Shown here in pieces: positions 10,859 through 22,749 of a stretch of 64,000 nt of DNA. A program made the translations under genes and the position numbers. The stretch covers positions 147,173,701 to 147,237,700 of the forward strand of contig CM053140.1 of NCBI GenBank assembly GCA_028571685.1, read 5' to 3'. The notes beneath the pieces were generated by a model. That model was given only the letters and a program-made list of their open reading frames with translations. It ran no database searches and was not told the DNA's origin. The stretch's first letter is position 1, and the number at the start of each line of letters is the position of its first letter. This stretch comes from Heterohyrax brucei (Eukaryota; Chordata; Mammalia; Hyracoidea; Procaviidae).

Positions 10859-12667
10859 CCAGCAACATGGGCATAAAACTGAATGACGCAGGAAGCATCA
10901 AAAGAACATGAAAGGAATACAGAATCACTGTACCCAAAACAATTGGCCAACTTTCAACCATTTCAGAAGGTAGCGTTCATCAAGAACCAGTAGTATTGAA
11001 GGAAGAGAAGACCAAGCTGCACTGAAGGAACTGACAAAAAAACAAAGCTGCAAGAATTGATGCAGTATCAACTGAGATGTCTCAATAATTGGATTTAGCA
11101 CTGGAGATACTAATTACTCTATGCCAAGAAATTTGGAAGATAGCTACCTGGCCAACTGACTGGAAGAGACCTATATTTTACCCATTCCAAAGAAAGGTCA
11201 TCTAACAAAATGTGGAAATTTTCTAGCAATATTATTAATATTGCACAGCAGTACAATTTTGCTGAGGATTATTCAAAAGCAGTTGCAGCAGTACATTGAC
11301 AGGGAACTGCCAAAAATCTAAGCTGGATTTAGAAACAAATGTGGAATGTGGGATAACATTGCTGATGCCAGATACCTTGGCTGAAAGCTGAAAATAATGT
11401 AAAGATATTTACCTGTGTTTTATTGACCATGCCAAGCTATTCAACTGTATGAGTCACCTCAAATTACAGATAGCATTGCAGAGAATGGGAATTCCATGAT
11501 ACTTAATCTTATTCATGAAAACCTATACATAGACCAAGAGGCAGTTGTTCAGACAGAAAAAGAGGGTGCTGTGTGGTTTCAAGTCAGGAAAGGTCAGCAT
11601 GAGGATTGTTATCATTTCATCATACCTATTCAGTTTGTATGTTGAGCAAATAATCTGACAAGCTGGACTATATGGCAAAGAATGTGACATCAAAATTTGT
11701 GGAAGACTCATTAATAACCTATGATATGCAAATGACACAACCTTGCTAGCTGAAAGTGAAGAGAACTCGGAGCTCTTACTGATGAAGACCAAAGACTACA
11801 GCCTTCAGTGTGGGTAACACCTCAACCTAAAGAAAACCAGAATCTTCACAATTGGACCAATAAGCAATATCATGATAAACAGAAAATGTTGAGGTTGTCA
11901 AAGATTTCATTTTATTTGGACTCATGACCAACACCCCTGGAAACAACTCTCTAGAAATCACAGAGCAATTTGCACTGGGAGAGTATACTGCAGAAGACAT
12001 CTTTAAAGTGTTGAAAAGCAAAGATGTCACTTTGAGGACTAAGGTGAACCTAACCTGAGCCATAATATTTTCAATTGCCTCAAATTTATGGAAAGATTGA
12101 ATGATGAATAAGGAAGACTAATACGAGTTGATGCATTTAAATTATGGTGCTGGTGAAGAATACTGAATATATTACAGACTGTAACATCCATGGAAGCAAA
12201 GATGTCACTTTGAAGACAAATTTGCAAGTGACCCAAGCCATGGTGTTTTCAAACACCTCATATATATGTGAAAGCTGGACAATGAATAGAGAAGTTCAGA
12301 GAATCAAAACCACTGAATCATGGTGCTGGCAAAGAATAGTGAATATATCACAGACTAACAAAAGACTGAACAAATCTGTCTTGGAAGAAACATAGCCAGA
12401 ATGCTCATTGGAAGCAAGGAGGGCAAAACTATGTCTCGCATGCTTCCGACATGTTGTCAGGAGGGATCAATCCCTGGAGAAGGACGTCATACATATACTT
12501 GATAAAAATATAGAGTCAGTGAAAAGAGGAAGCTCCTCAATGAGATGGATTGACACAGTGGCTACAACAATGGGCTCAAGCATAACAATGATTTTAAGGA
12601 TGGTGCAGGACTGGGTATTGTTTAGTTTTGTGAGTCAGAACCAATCCTCTGGCACCCATCAGCAACA

Positions 12668-13425
12668 CAGAATGCCAGAAGAATGTACAAATCTGTTTTG
12701 GAAGAAGCACAGCCAGACTGTTCCTTGGAAGCCAGGATGACAAGATTTTACTTGACATACTTTGGACATGTTATCAGAAGGGACAATCCCTGGAGAAAAA
12801 TACCACACTTGGTAAGGTGAGAAGTCAGTGAAGAACAGCAGTGTCAGATGAACCGACACAGTGATTGCAACAAGGGGCTTGTCTTAGTCATTTAGTGCTG
12901 CTGTAACAGAAATACAAGTAGATGACTTTAAAAAGAAATTTTATTCTGCCACAATCCAGTAGGCTACAAGTCCAAATTCAGGGCATCAGCTCCAGGGAAA
13001 GTCTTTTTCTGTTGGCTCTGGAGGAAGGGCCTTGGCAACAATCTTCCCCTGGATTGGAACCTTCCAAGGTGCAGAGACCCTGGGTACTTTCCATGCTTTG
13101 CTGATAGCACTGCTTCTTGGAGGTGTGTCCTCCCCCAGATTTGTCTGTTAGCTTCTTTCTTTTCTATCTCAAGAGGCTGCCTTAAGGCACAATACAATCT
13201 TACACATTGAATTCTGCCCCACCAACACAACTGCCACCCATCTTCCTTCATCAACATCACAGAGGCAGGGTTTACAGCATATAGGAACACCACATAATAC
13301 CAGGAATCACGACTTTTTTTGGAACACAGTTCAATCTATGACAGGAATCAAACATAGCAACGATTGTACAGGGCCAGTCGGTGTTGCATTCTCTTGTGCA
13401 CAGAGTCACTGCGAGTCACTTAGGT
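12668..13425 (+). mobile_element. Second RTE 3' fragment, split by an LTR
   Basis: Directly after the first RTE terminus the 3' coding wording starts again ('aatgccagaagaatgtac', 'aagcacagccagactgttcc', 'gacatgttatcagaaggg') and, after the LTR at 12880-13343, ends with 'gcaacgattgtac...gagtcactgcgagtcac'. It is therefore a separate 5'-truncated copy in tandem with the first. Confidence 0.75.
12880..13343 (-). mobile_element. MaLR-type solo LTR inside an RTE fragment
   Basis: Plus-strand ends are TGTCTTAGTCA and CTATGACA, with the family blocks 'gctgctgtaacagaaatac', 'aagtccaaattcagggc', 'gctggctctggaggaag'-like and 'aacacagttcaatc'. It interrupts the RTE phrase 'caatgggct|caagcatagcaacg'; the flanks gggct and ggaat are compatible with a decayed 5-bp duplication. 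Confidence 0.85.
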
Positions 13426-14816
13426 AGTGAGTAATGGAAACAAGAAGTGAACTCAAGCAGTCACTGTTATTTTAAAAAATGTTTTATTGTGTCTTAAGTA
13501 AATGTTTACAATCCAAATCAATTTGCCATCTAAAACTCCAAACCTACATCACTTTGCAATTCTAACTGCTCTCCCCCCACACAGCTGGTGACAGCATACT
13601 CCTCCTTTCCACCCTGCACTTCTCTCCTTTTACATTCAACTAACTCCTGTCCTCCTCCACGCTCTGAGCTAACTCTGGATAGGAGCTGCTCAGGTAGCCT
13701 CATATATGCGTTTCAGCCTAGATGCATATTCTTTACCATCAGTCTATCTTACAGTCCAGTCGAATCCTTATCTGAAGAGTTGGCTTTGTTACCAGTTTTA
13801 GCTTTGGGCTAACAGAGGATCTAGAACCATGTCCCCAGGGTACTCTCCAGTCTGATGGACCATCACGTGTGATCTTTTAACAGAATTTAGCTCTGCACAC
13901 CCATTTTTCTCCCAGCACTTCAAGGATTCTACATTGTGTTCCCTGTCAGGGCATTCATTAGTAGTGGCCAGGCAGCATCCAGATCTGGTCTCATGCTGAT
14001 GTATATCTGGATCACACGGCATTCTGTCTTCTGGACTCAATATTTTCCTCCTCTCTTTGATGCCCTTCATTGTGACCAACTCATGCTACTTCGATGGCTG
14101 CTTGCTACAGTTTAAGACTCCAGACTCCTCTAACCAAAGTTGGATTCAGAACATTTTCTTTAAAAGAAGTTATGCCAATTAGTCTAGATGTCCCCTGAAA
14201 CCATGGTTGCCAGACCACTGCTGTGCTACTCTGTCCTTCAAAATGTTGGGTTGTTTGGGTTGTTAGAAAAGCTTTTACCTTTCAGAGTAGTCCAGTTGTG
14301 CTACCCTCCCTTCTACTACCTGCTGTCGCTCCTTCACCTAAGCCCAATTCCTATCTACCATTTAATCTATGAACACCCCCTCCTCTACTCCTCTCCCTTG
14401 TAACCACTAAGAGCTCTTTTCTTCTGTGCTTAAAACTTGAGTCCTTATAATAGTTGTCTCATACAATTTTTGTCCTGTTACGATCGACTAATTTTACTTG
14501 GTCTAAAGTCCTTCAGCTGAGTCCATGTTGTGAGATGTTTCCTAAGATTATCGTTGTTCTTTATCATTGCATAGTATTCTGTTGTGTGACCATACCGTAG
14601 TTTGTTCATCCATTCATCTGCTGATGGGCAGCTAGGTTGATTCCATCTTTCTGCTATTGTATACAATGCTGCAATAAACATTCGTGTCTATGTGTCTATT
14701 CTTGTGATAACTCTTATTTCTCCAGGATGTATTCCAAGCAGTGGGATTGCTGGATCATATGGTATTTCTATTTCTAGCTTTTTAAGAAAGTGCCTAATTG
14801 CTTTCCAAAGAGGTTG

Positions 14817-15232
14817 TGTAATGGAAAATTCTAACAAGCCCGAATTGGTCTTTGTTTCAAAGAGCAACCTTTTCCCGCCGAACTGTTCTTTGTTTCAGAG
14901 AGCAACCTTTTCCCGCCACAGAGAACAACCCTTCCCCCCAACTTCCTCAGTTCTCAAAGATGTTACAGGCTACTGAGTGAAAGTCCCACCAATGTTACAG
15001 GCTACTGAGCAAAAGTCCTGCCTACAAATTTAGCCCTTAAATACCCAACCCCGTCCGCTGCTCGGGGTCCCAGCCTCTGAACTCCTGTGAGAGTCAGAGA
15101 CAGCCCCAGCGTGCTGGTTCTTTCAATAAAGCCTCTTGCTGTTTGCATCAAGCTGCGAACTTCGTGACTGATTAGGGTTTGCGTCGTCGCCTGTGACTCG
15201 AGGAGGGGGTCCCCCCTCTCGGGAACCTTTCA
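14817..15232 (+). mobile_element. Solo LTR of a gammaretrovirus-like (ERV1) element, 4-bp target duplication
   Basis: The 416-bp element runs from TGTAATGG to CCTTTCA and is flanked by gttg on both sides (14813-14816 and 15233-15236). Removing it restores continuous L1 wording ('aagaggttg|taccat'). It holds two similar boxes 'agagcaaccttttcccgcc' at about 14862-14918, two boxes 'tgttacaggctactgag' at 14961 and 14994, a TATA-like 'ccttaaatac' near 15036, and AATAAA at about 15125 followed by CTTGCTG. This layout (U3 repeats, TATA, poly(A) signal, GT-rich U5) and the 4-bp duplication fit class I endogenous retroviruses. Orientation is set by the AATAAA. No viral genes remain. Confidence 0.9.
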
Positions 15233-18200
15233 GTTGTACCATGTTATATTCCTATCAGCACTGTAGAAGAGCTCCAGTCTCTCCACAACCTGAAAAACAT
15301 TTGTGGTTTTGTGTTTTTTAGATTAGTGCCAAACTTGTGGTGAGATGGTATTTCATTGTAGTTTTGATTTGGATTTCTCTAATGGTTGATGATCCTGAGC
15401 ATTTCCTCATGTGTCTTTTGGCTGTCCAGATGTCTTTTTTGGAGAAGTGTCTCTCTGTATCATTTACCTATTGTTTAATTGGCTTATTTGTCTTTTTCTT
15501 GTCTATATTTTGCAGTGCCTTGTAGATTATGGAGATTAGACATCAATCAGATGCGTGGCTGCCAGATGTTTTTTCCCCATCTGTGGGCATGTTTTTATTC
15601 TCTTGATAAAGTCTTTGGATGAACATAAGTGTTTTTTAGTAGTTTCCATTTATCTTTTTCTCTTCTGCTGTCTGTATGTTGTTAGTAAGGTTTTGTAGTC
15701 TGTTTAAGCCATGTATTAAAACTTCCAGTGTTGTCTCTATTTTTCTTCCATAATCTTTATCATTTTAGATTTGATATTTAGGTCTTTGAACCATTTTGAG
15801 TCAGTTTTTGTGTAAGTGTGAGAGACATGGGTCCTGTTTCAGTTTTTTGTAAATGGATATCCAATTTTGCCAACCCCATTTGTTAAAGAGACTGTTTTTA
15901 CCTCAGTTCACAATCTTTGGGCCTTTGTCAAGTATCAGCTATTCATAGGAGGATGGTGACATTTCTGGGGTCTCTGTTCTGTTCCATTGGTTTGTATGTC
16001 TGCTTTTGTAACAATACCAGGCTGTTTCAACTACCATGACAGTGTAACAGCTTCTAAGGTCAGGTACTGTGAGGCCTCCCACTGTGTTCCTCCTATTCAG
16101 TAGCGCTTTGCTTATCCCTTTCCAAACAAAGCTGGTGATTTGTTTTTCTATCTTGTTAAAAAACAACAATGGAATTTCTATTGGGATTGCATTGTATATA
16201 TATATTGCTTTGGGTAGAATATATATTTTCTTGATGTTAAGTCTTCCTATCCATGACCAAGGCAGACTTCTTCACTTACCTAAGTCTCTTTTGGTTTCCT
16301 GCAGTAGTGTCTTGTAGTATTCTTCATATAGGTCTCTTACCTCTCTGGTTAGATTTATTCCTAGGTATTTTATCTTCTTGGGTGCTATTTTAAATGGTAT
16401 TGATTTGGTGATTTCCTCTTTGATATTCTCTTTGTTGGTGTAAAGGAATCCTACTGATTTATTTATGTTTTTCTTGTATTTTGATACTTTGCTGAACTCA
16501 TCTGTTAGTTCCAGCAGTTTATTTATGGATTCTTCAGGATTTTCTCTATATGAAATCATAGTATCTGCAAATAGGGACACTTTTACTTTTTGACAGATGT
16601 GGATGCCTTTCATTTCTTTATCGTGTCTAATTGCTCTGGCTAGAACCTCTAGCACAATGTTGGATAGAAGTGATAAAAATGGGCGTCCCTATCTGATTCC
16701 CATTCTTGGGAAGGATTCTTTTAGTCTCCCTCCATTCAGAATGATGCTGGCTGTTGACTTTGTGTAGATGCCCCTTATTACCTCAAGGAATTTCCTTTTT
16801 ATTCGTATTCTGCCAAGAGTTTTTAACATGAATGGGTTTTAGACCTTGTCAGATGCCTTCTCTGCATCAGTTGATGAAATCAGTTGGTATTTATCTTTTA
16901 TTTATTTATGTGGTTGACTACATTAATTGTTTTCCTGATGTTAAACCCATCCAGCATCCCTAGTATGAATCCTACTTGGTCACAATAAATTATTTTTTTG
17001 ATATGTTGTTGGATTCTATAGACTAGAATTTTGTTGAGGATTTATGCATCTAGGTTTATGAGAGACATTAGTCTGTAATTTTTGTGTGTATATGTGCTAT
17101 CTTTATCCAGCTTTGGTACTAGGGGTATGCTGGCTTCATAGAATGAATTTGGGAGTATTTCTTACTTTTCTGTGCTGTGAAATAGCTTCACTAGCACTGG
17201 AATTAACTTCACTAGCACTGGAATTCTCCAATGAAGCCATCTGGGCCAGGACTTTTTTTGGTTGGTAGTTTTCTTTCTTTCTTTTTTTTTAAATTACTTT
17301 TTCAATTTCTCTCTTGTGATGGGTTGATCAAGTTGTTCCACTTCTCTTTGTGATGATTTTGGTAGGTAACATGGTTCTAGAAATTTGCCCATTTCCTCTA
17401 GATTTTCAAATCTATGGTTGTTGTTATTGGTGCTTTCAAGTCAGTTTCAACTTGTAGCAACCCTATGAACAACAGAACGAAACACTGCCCAGTCTCGGCC
17501 ACAATTGTTTTCACATGTAAGTCCATTGTTGTGGCCACTGTGTCAATCCATCTCATTGAGGGTCTCCCTCTTTTTTACTGACCCTCCACTCTACCAAGAA
17601 TGATGTCCTTCTCCAGGGACTGATCATTACCGATAACATGTCCAAAGTATATAAGATGAAGTCTTGCCATCTTGCTTTCAAGGAGCACTCTGGTTGTACT
17701 TCCAGAACAGATTTGTTTGTTCTTTTGGTAGCCTATCATACATTCAACATTCTTCTCCAGCACCACAATTCAAAAGCATCATTTCTCCTTCTGTCTTCTT
17801 TGTTCATAGTCCAGCTTTCGCATGCATATGATGTGACTGAAAATGCATGGCTTGGGTCAGGCGCATTTTAGTCTTCAAGGTGACATCCTTACTTTTGAAA
17901 ACTTTGAAGAGGCCCTCGGCAGCAGATTTTCCCAGTGCAATGCCCCTTTTGATTTCTTGACTGCTACTTCCAAGGGCATTGATTGTGGACCCAAATAAAA
18001 GGAAGTCCTTACCAACCTCAATCTTTTCTCCATTTATGACAATGTTGCCTACTGGTCCAGTTGTGAGAATTTTTATTTTCTTGATGCTGAGGTGCAATCC
18101 ATACTGAAGGCTGTGGCACTTGATCTTCATCAGTAAATGCCTCAAATCTTCTTCATTTCCAGCAAGTAAGTAGTGTTGTCTGCATAACGCAAGTGGTTAA

Positions 18201-20489
18201 TGAATCCTCCTCCAATCTTGATGCCTCATTCTTCTTTGTATAATCCAGCTTCTTGGATTGTTTGCTTCGCATACAGATTGAAAAGCTATGGTCAAAGGAT
18301 ATAACCCTGACACACACCCTTCCTGATTTTAAACTATGCAGGGTCCCCTTGTTCTGTTCTCATGACTGCCTCTTGATCCATATACAGATTCCTTAAGAGC
18401 CCAAGTAGGTGTTCTGGAATTCCCATTCTCTGCAATGTTAGCCATAGTTTAGTATGATCCACACAGTCGAATGCTTTTGCGTAGTCAATGAAACCCAACT
18501 AAATATCTTATTGGTATTCTTCACTTTCAGCCAAGATCTATCTGACATCAGCGACGTTATCCCTGGTTCCATGTCCTCTTCTGAAAGCAGCTTGCATTTC
18601 TGGCAGCTCCTTGTCAATATATTGTTGTAGCTGCTTTTGAATGATCTTGAGCAAAATTTTACTTGCATGTGACATCAATGACATTGCTCAGTAGTTTCCA
18701 CATTTGGTTGGATCACTTTTCTTCAGAATGGGCATAAATATGGATCTCTTCCAGTGAGTTGGCCAGGTAGCTGTTCTCCAACTTTCTTGGCATAGACAAG
18801 TGAGTACTTGCAGTGCTGCATCTGTTTGTTGAAATATCTCAGTTGACATTTCGTCAATTCCTGGAGCCTTGTTTTTCATCAATGCCTTCAATGTAGCTTT
18901 GACTTCTCCCTTCATTACCACTGGATCTTGATCATATGCTACCTCTTCAACTGGCTGAACATCCATTAGTTCTTTCTGGTTCTTTCTGTGTTTTCCTTCC
19001 ATTTTCTTTTGATGCTCTCTGAGTCATTTAATAGTTTCCCTGTAGAATACTTCACTATTGTAATTCGAGGCTTGACTTTTTTCTTCAGTTCTTTCAGCTT
19101 GAGAAATGCAGAACGTGTTCTTCTCTTCTGGTTTTCCACTTCCACCTGTTTGTACATGTTATTATAATACTTTTATCTTCTCGAGTTGCTTTCTGAAATC
19201 TTCTGTTTAGGTCTCTTTGCCATTCCTTTTGCTTTAGCTGCTCAATATTCAAGAGCAAGTTTCAAAGTCTCCTCTGACATTCAGTTTGGTCTTTTCTTTC
19301 TTTTTAATGATGTCTTACTCTCTTCGTGGGTGATGTCTTTGATGTCGTTCCACAATTTGTCTGGTATTCGATCACTAGTAATTAACACATCAAATCTGTT
19401 CTTGAGATGGTTTTTAAACTCAGGAGATATACTCAAGATCATACTTTGGTTCTCATGGACTTGCCCTAATTTTCTTCAGTTTCAATTTGAATTTGCATAT
19501 GAGCAATTGATGATTGGGGCCACAGTCAGCACCTGGTTTTGTTTGGATTGCTGATATGGAGCTTTCCCATCATCTTTTTCCATAGATGTAGTAATTTGGT
19601 TCCTGTGTATGCCATTTGCTGAGGTCCATGTGTACAGTCACGTCTGTGTTGGTTAAAAAGAGTATTTGCTATGAAAAAGTCATTAGTTTTGCAAAATTCT
19701 ATCATGCCAGCTTCAGTATCATTTCTATTACCAAGGCCGTATTTTCCAACTACCAATTCTTCTTCTTTCCAACTACCAATGTTTGCATTCCAGTAATCAG
19801 TAATTATCAACGCATCCTAATTGCATGTTCAGTGAATTTCAGACTGCAGAAGCTGATAAAAATCTTCAACCTCTTCATTTTTGGCTTTAGTGGGTAGTGT
19901 GTGAATTTGAAATCTTGAAATGTTATTTTTGGTGTTGAATGCAACGCTGTTCCTCTTCAAGTTTTTTGTTCCCAGCATAGTAGACCATATGACTGTCAGA
20001 TTCAAAATGGCCAAAACAGGTCCATTTCAGGTCACTAATGCCTACGATGTCAATGTTTATGGGTTTCATTTCATTTTTGACAATTTCTAGTTTTCCTAGA
20101 TTCATACTTCATACATTCCATGTTCTGATTATTAGTGGATGTTTTACAGCTGTTCCTTCTCATTTTGAGTCGTATCACATCAGCGAATGAAGACCTCGAA
20201 GGCCTTACTCCATCCATGTCATTAAGATCGACTCTACTTTGAGGAGGTAGCACTTCCCCAGTTATCTTCCAGGTGCCTTCCATGTTCAACTGCTATTTAT
20301 AAGGTTTTCCCTGGCTAATTCCTTTCAGAAGTAGATTGCTAGTTCCTTCTTACTAGCTTGTGTTAGTCTGGAAGCTCAGCTGAAACTTATCTATCATGGT
20401 TGACCCTGCTGGTACCTAAATATCAGTGGCATAGCTTCCTGCATCACAGCAACAAGCCTTCACTGACAGACAAGTGGGGGCTGCTCACT

Positions 20490-21009
20490 CTCTCCTTACC
20501 TGATGGTGTTACCCTGTTTACCTGGTGCTATTACCGTCCCTATCCAATGCTGTTACTCTCCTTATCTGATGCTATTACCCTCCTTACCTAGTGCTGTTAC
20601 TCTCTTTACCTGATGCTGTTATCTGCCTTACCTGATGCTGTTATCCTCGTTAGCTGCCATTGAGTCGGTTCTGACTCATAGCAATCCTATGAACAACAGA
20701 ATGAAACACTGCCCAGTCTTGCACCATGTCCACAATTGTTTTTATGCTTAAGCCCACTGTTGCGGCCACTGTGTAGATCCATCTCATTGAGGGTCTTCCT
20801 CTTTTTTGCTGACCCTCCACTCTACCAAGCATGATGTCCTTCTCCAGAGACTGATCTTTCCTGACAACATGTCCAAAGTATATAAGATGAAGTCTTGCCA
20901 TCTTTGCTTTCAAGGAGCACTCTGGTTGTACTTCTTCCAGAACAGATCTGTTTGTTCTTTTGGCAGTCCTTCATATATCCTCCTTACCTGATGCTGTTAT
21001 AGACCTTAC
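20490..21009 (-). repeat. 22-bp tandem array at the 5' end of the RTE
   Basis: On the plus strand the unit is like ctctccttacctgatgctgtta. Seven consecutive 22-bp units occupy 20490-20643, each ending in a 'tgttatta/ctgtta' box, and another unit plus a partial one follow the nested RTE (20976-21009). The array ends at the RTE target duplication, so it belongs to the RTE 5' end and not to the host L1. Confidence 0.85.
20653..20975 (-). mobile_element. RTE 3' fragment inserted in the 22-bp array
   Basis: A 323-bp 5'-truncated RTE in reverse orientation ('ctgccattgagtcggttctg' to 'tttgttcttttggcagtcct'). It is flanked by tatcctcgtta (20642-20652) and tatcctcctta (20976-20986), a target duplication of 11 bp with one change; the duplicated sequence is part of an array unit. 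Confidence 0.88.
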
Positions 21010-21222
21010 CAAATCTACTAGTATACAATTTTTCATAATATTCTCTTATGATTCTTTTGTCTGTTGTGACACTTCCCATCTCATTTCTTATTTGTGCTGT
21101 TTGTTTCCTCTCCTGTTTTTCTTTACTGAGTTTAGCCAGTGGTTTATAGATTTTGTTAATCTTTTGGGAAAAAAAAAACAAACTAAACAGCTTTGGTTTT
21201 GTTAAATTTTTCCATTGTTGTT

Positions 21223-21747
21223 TGTTTTAGTCAGCTAGGGCTGCTCTAACAGAAATGCCACAGAGTGGATGGCTTTAACAAAGGAAGATTTATTCTTACA
21301 CAGTCCAGTAGACTGTAAGTCCAAATTCAGGATGTCTGCTCCAGGGGAAGGCTTTCCCTCTTGTTGGCTCTGGAAGAAAGTCCAGTACTGCATCAGTCTT
21401 TGTCCAGCGAACATCTTGGCACACGAACCTCAGGTCTGAAGGATGTGCTTTTCACCCAGTGCTGCTTGCTTGATGGTGTGAGGTTCTCAGTTCTCCGCTT
21501 GCTTCTCTTTCCCTTTATCTCTTATAGGTCAAAAGGATTAATGGTGGAGCAAGCCATACTCCAGGGAAACTCCCTTTACAGTGGAGCAGGGAGGTGAACC
21601 TATGAAGGGATTTACAGTCCCACTCTAATCTTTTAACATACAGCACAGGAAAATCACAAAATGGAGGACAGTCACAAAATATTGGGAATCATGGCCCAGT
21701 CACATGGCTGCACCTATTTTCGGTGGGACACAATTCACTCCATGACA
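21223..21747 (-). mobile_element. MaLR-type solo LTR in L1, perfect 5-bp target duplication
   Basis: The 525-bp element runs from TGTTTTAGTCAG to CATGACA and is flanked by ttgtt at 21218-21222 and 21748-21752. Removing it restores the L1 phrase 'ccattgttgtt|ctattctc'. In sense orientation it begins TGTCATGGAGTGAATTGTGT, has AATAAATCTTCC and ends CTGACTAAAACA, the MaLR pattern. Confidence 0.93.
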
Positions 21748-22351
21748 TTGTTCTATTCTCAGATTCATTTAGTTCTGCTTTAATTTTTATTATCTGTTTT
21801 CTTCTGGTACCCAACAAGTTCTTTTGTTGTTCTCTTTCTGCTTGTTCAAGTTGTAGGGTTAATTCTTTGCTTTGGGCCATTTCTTCATTTTGCATTTGTT
21901 GAGGTAAATTGACCTCTGAGCATTGCTTTTGCTGTATCCCATAGGTTCTGGTAGGACTTGTTTTCATTTTGATTTGATTCCATGAATGTATTTATTGCAT
22001 CCTTGATTTCTTCTATAATCTATGAATTTTTGAGCAAGGTGTTGTTCAGATTTCATGAGTTAGAATTTCTACTAATGCGTTTTCTGCTACTGATTTCAAC
22101 TCTTACGTCTACCCACTTTTGAAAGTGTCTCCTTATGTGTAGTCTTGGCAAGCTTGATTAAAATATGCTTTGGTGTCTTTCTTTTGGGATCTACCTTGTG
22201 TAGAGTTCAGTGAGTGTCTGGGGTAGATAGCTGCTCATCTTTCATGATATAAAGGACGTTTTCTGTCAGAAATATTGGACAATTCTGTTGTATATTTTCT
22301 GTTGTAGTATTCCAATCACTCTTAGACTATTTTTCTTCATAAACCACTAAA

Positions 22352-22418
22352 CCCACTGCTGTTGACTTGATGCTGACTCATGGTGACCCTAATAGGAAAT
22401 CCTACATAATTTTTAGTG
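22352..22418 (-). repeat. SINE 3' scrap in L1
   Basis: It matches only the SINE 3' block: 'aacccactgctgttgac', 'gctgactcatggtgaccc'. The body and head are missing. Confidence 0.65.
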
Positions 22419-22749
22419 TTCTTGATTTTTTAAATTGTTTTATCCAATTTTTCTTCAGATATGTTGATGTCACATGCTTTATCTTCAGTTTTGCTAATTT
22501 AGACTTCCGTTGCCTCAACTCTGTTCCTGTTACTTTCTATTGAGCTGTCTAATTCTGTAATTTTATTAATTTTCTGAATTTCTATTCTTGCTGCTCAGTG
22601 CTTTCTTGCAGCTTGTCCAGTTTGTAATTATGCTCTGCTGCATTTTGCCTCATCTCCTGAAGAGTTCTAAATATTAATCTTTTGTATCTTACCTCTGATA
22701 ATGCCAGGAATTTCCTTCCTCTTGAAAATTTGGTTGTTTGGGGGACTTT

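Larger units (their letters stand above)
8110..12666 (+). mobile_element. RTE (BovB-like) LINE, long but degraded, split by LTRs and an RTE fragment
   Basis: The 5' part (8110-8799) aligns in wording with the 5' part of the minus-strand RTE at about 20110-20490 ('gatgcaggaagctatgcc', 'actggggaagagctgcctcctc'). At 8572-8790 the frame encodes the start of the endonuclease domain (GISKPKWTGTAHFESNNRIVYYA). Reverse transcriptase sequence follows from about 10970; near 11713-11730 the catalytic box is broken by a stop and reads YAND rather than YADD. The 3' end at about 12640-12666 has the terminal 'gagtcagaacc ... ggcaccca.cagcaacac' block. RTE elements carry one ORF with AP endonuclease and reverse transcriptase; this copy is full of stops and indels and is inactive. 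Insertions at 8800-9326, 9806-10306 and 10709-10858 break it further. Confidence 0.85.
17415..21009 (-). mobile_element. Near-complete RTE (BovB-like) LINE with target duplication
   Basis: The insertion is bounded by caaatcta at 17407-17414 and 21010-21017, inside L1 ORF2. The 3' end is at the left with the terminal wording 'aaccctatgaacaacagaac' reversed. Going right on the minus strand one meets the ORF C-terminus (18145-17804), the YADD region (about 18173-18200, here YADN), the RT core (19002-18688: KAPGIDEMSTE, IFMPILKKSD, CGNY), the endonuclease (20105-19526: ISDLKWTCFGHFESDSHMVYYA, then YWNANIGSWKEEE and NTLFNQHRRDCT) and the 5' UTR with a 22-bp tandem array. Without the nested RTE at 20653-20975 it is about 3.26 kb, the usual length of RTE. 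Several frameshifts and the YADN change make it inactive. Confidence 0.9.

Noticed and set aside
20490-20650. Regular short repeats that could suggest a CRISPR-like array
   Set aside because: The units are 22 bp, contiguous, and have no spacers. The genome is mammalian and the array belongs to an RTE element.
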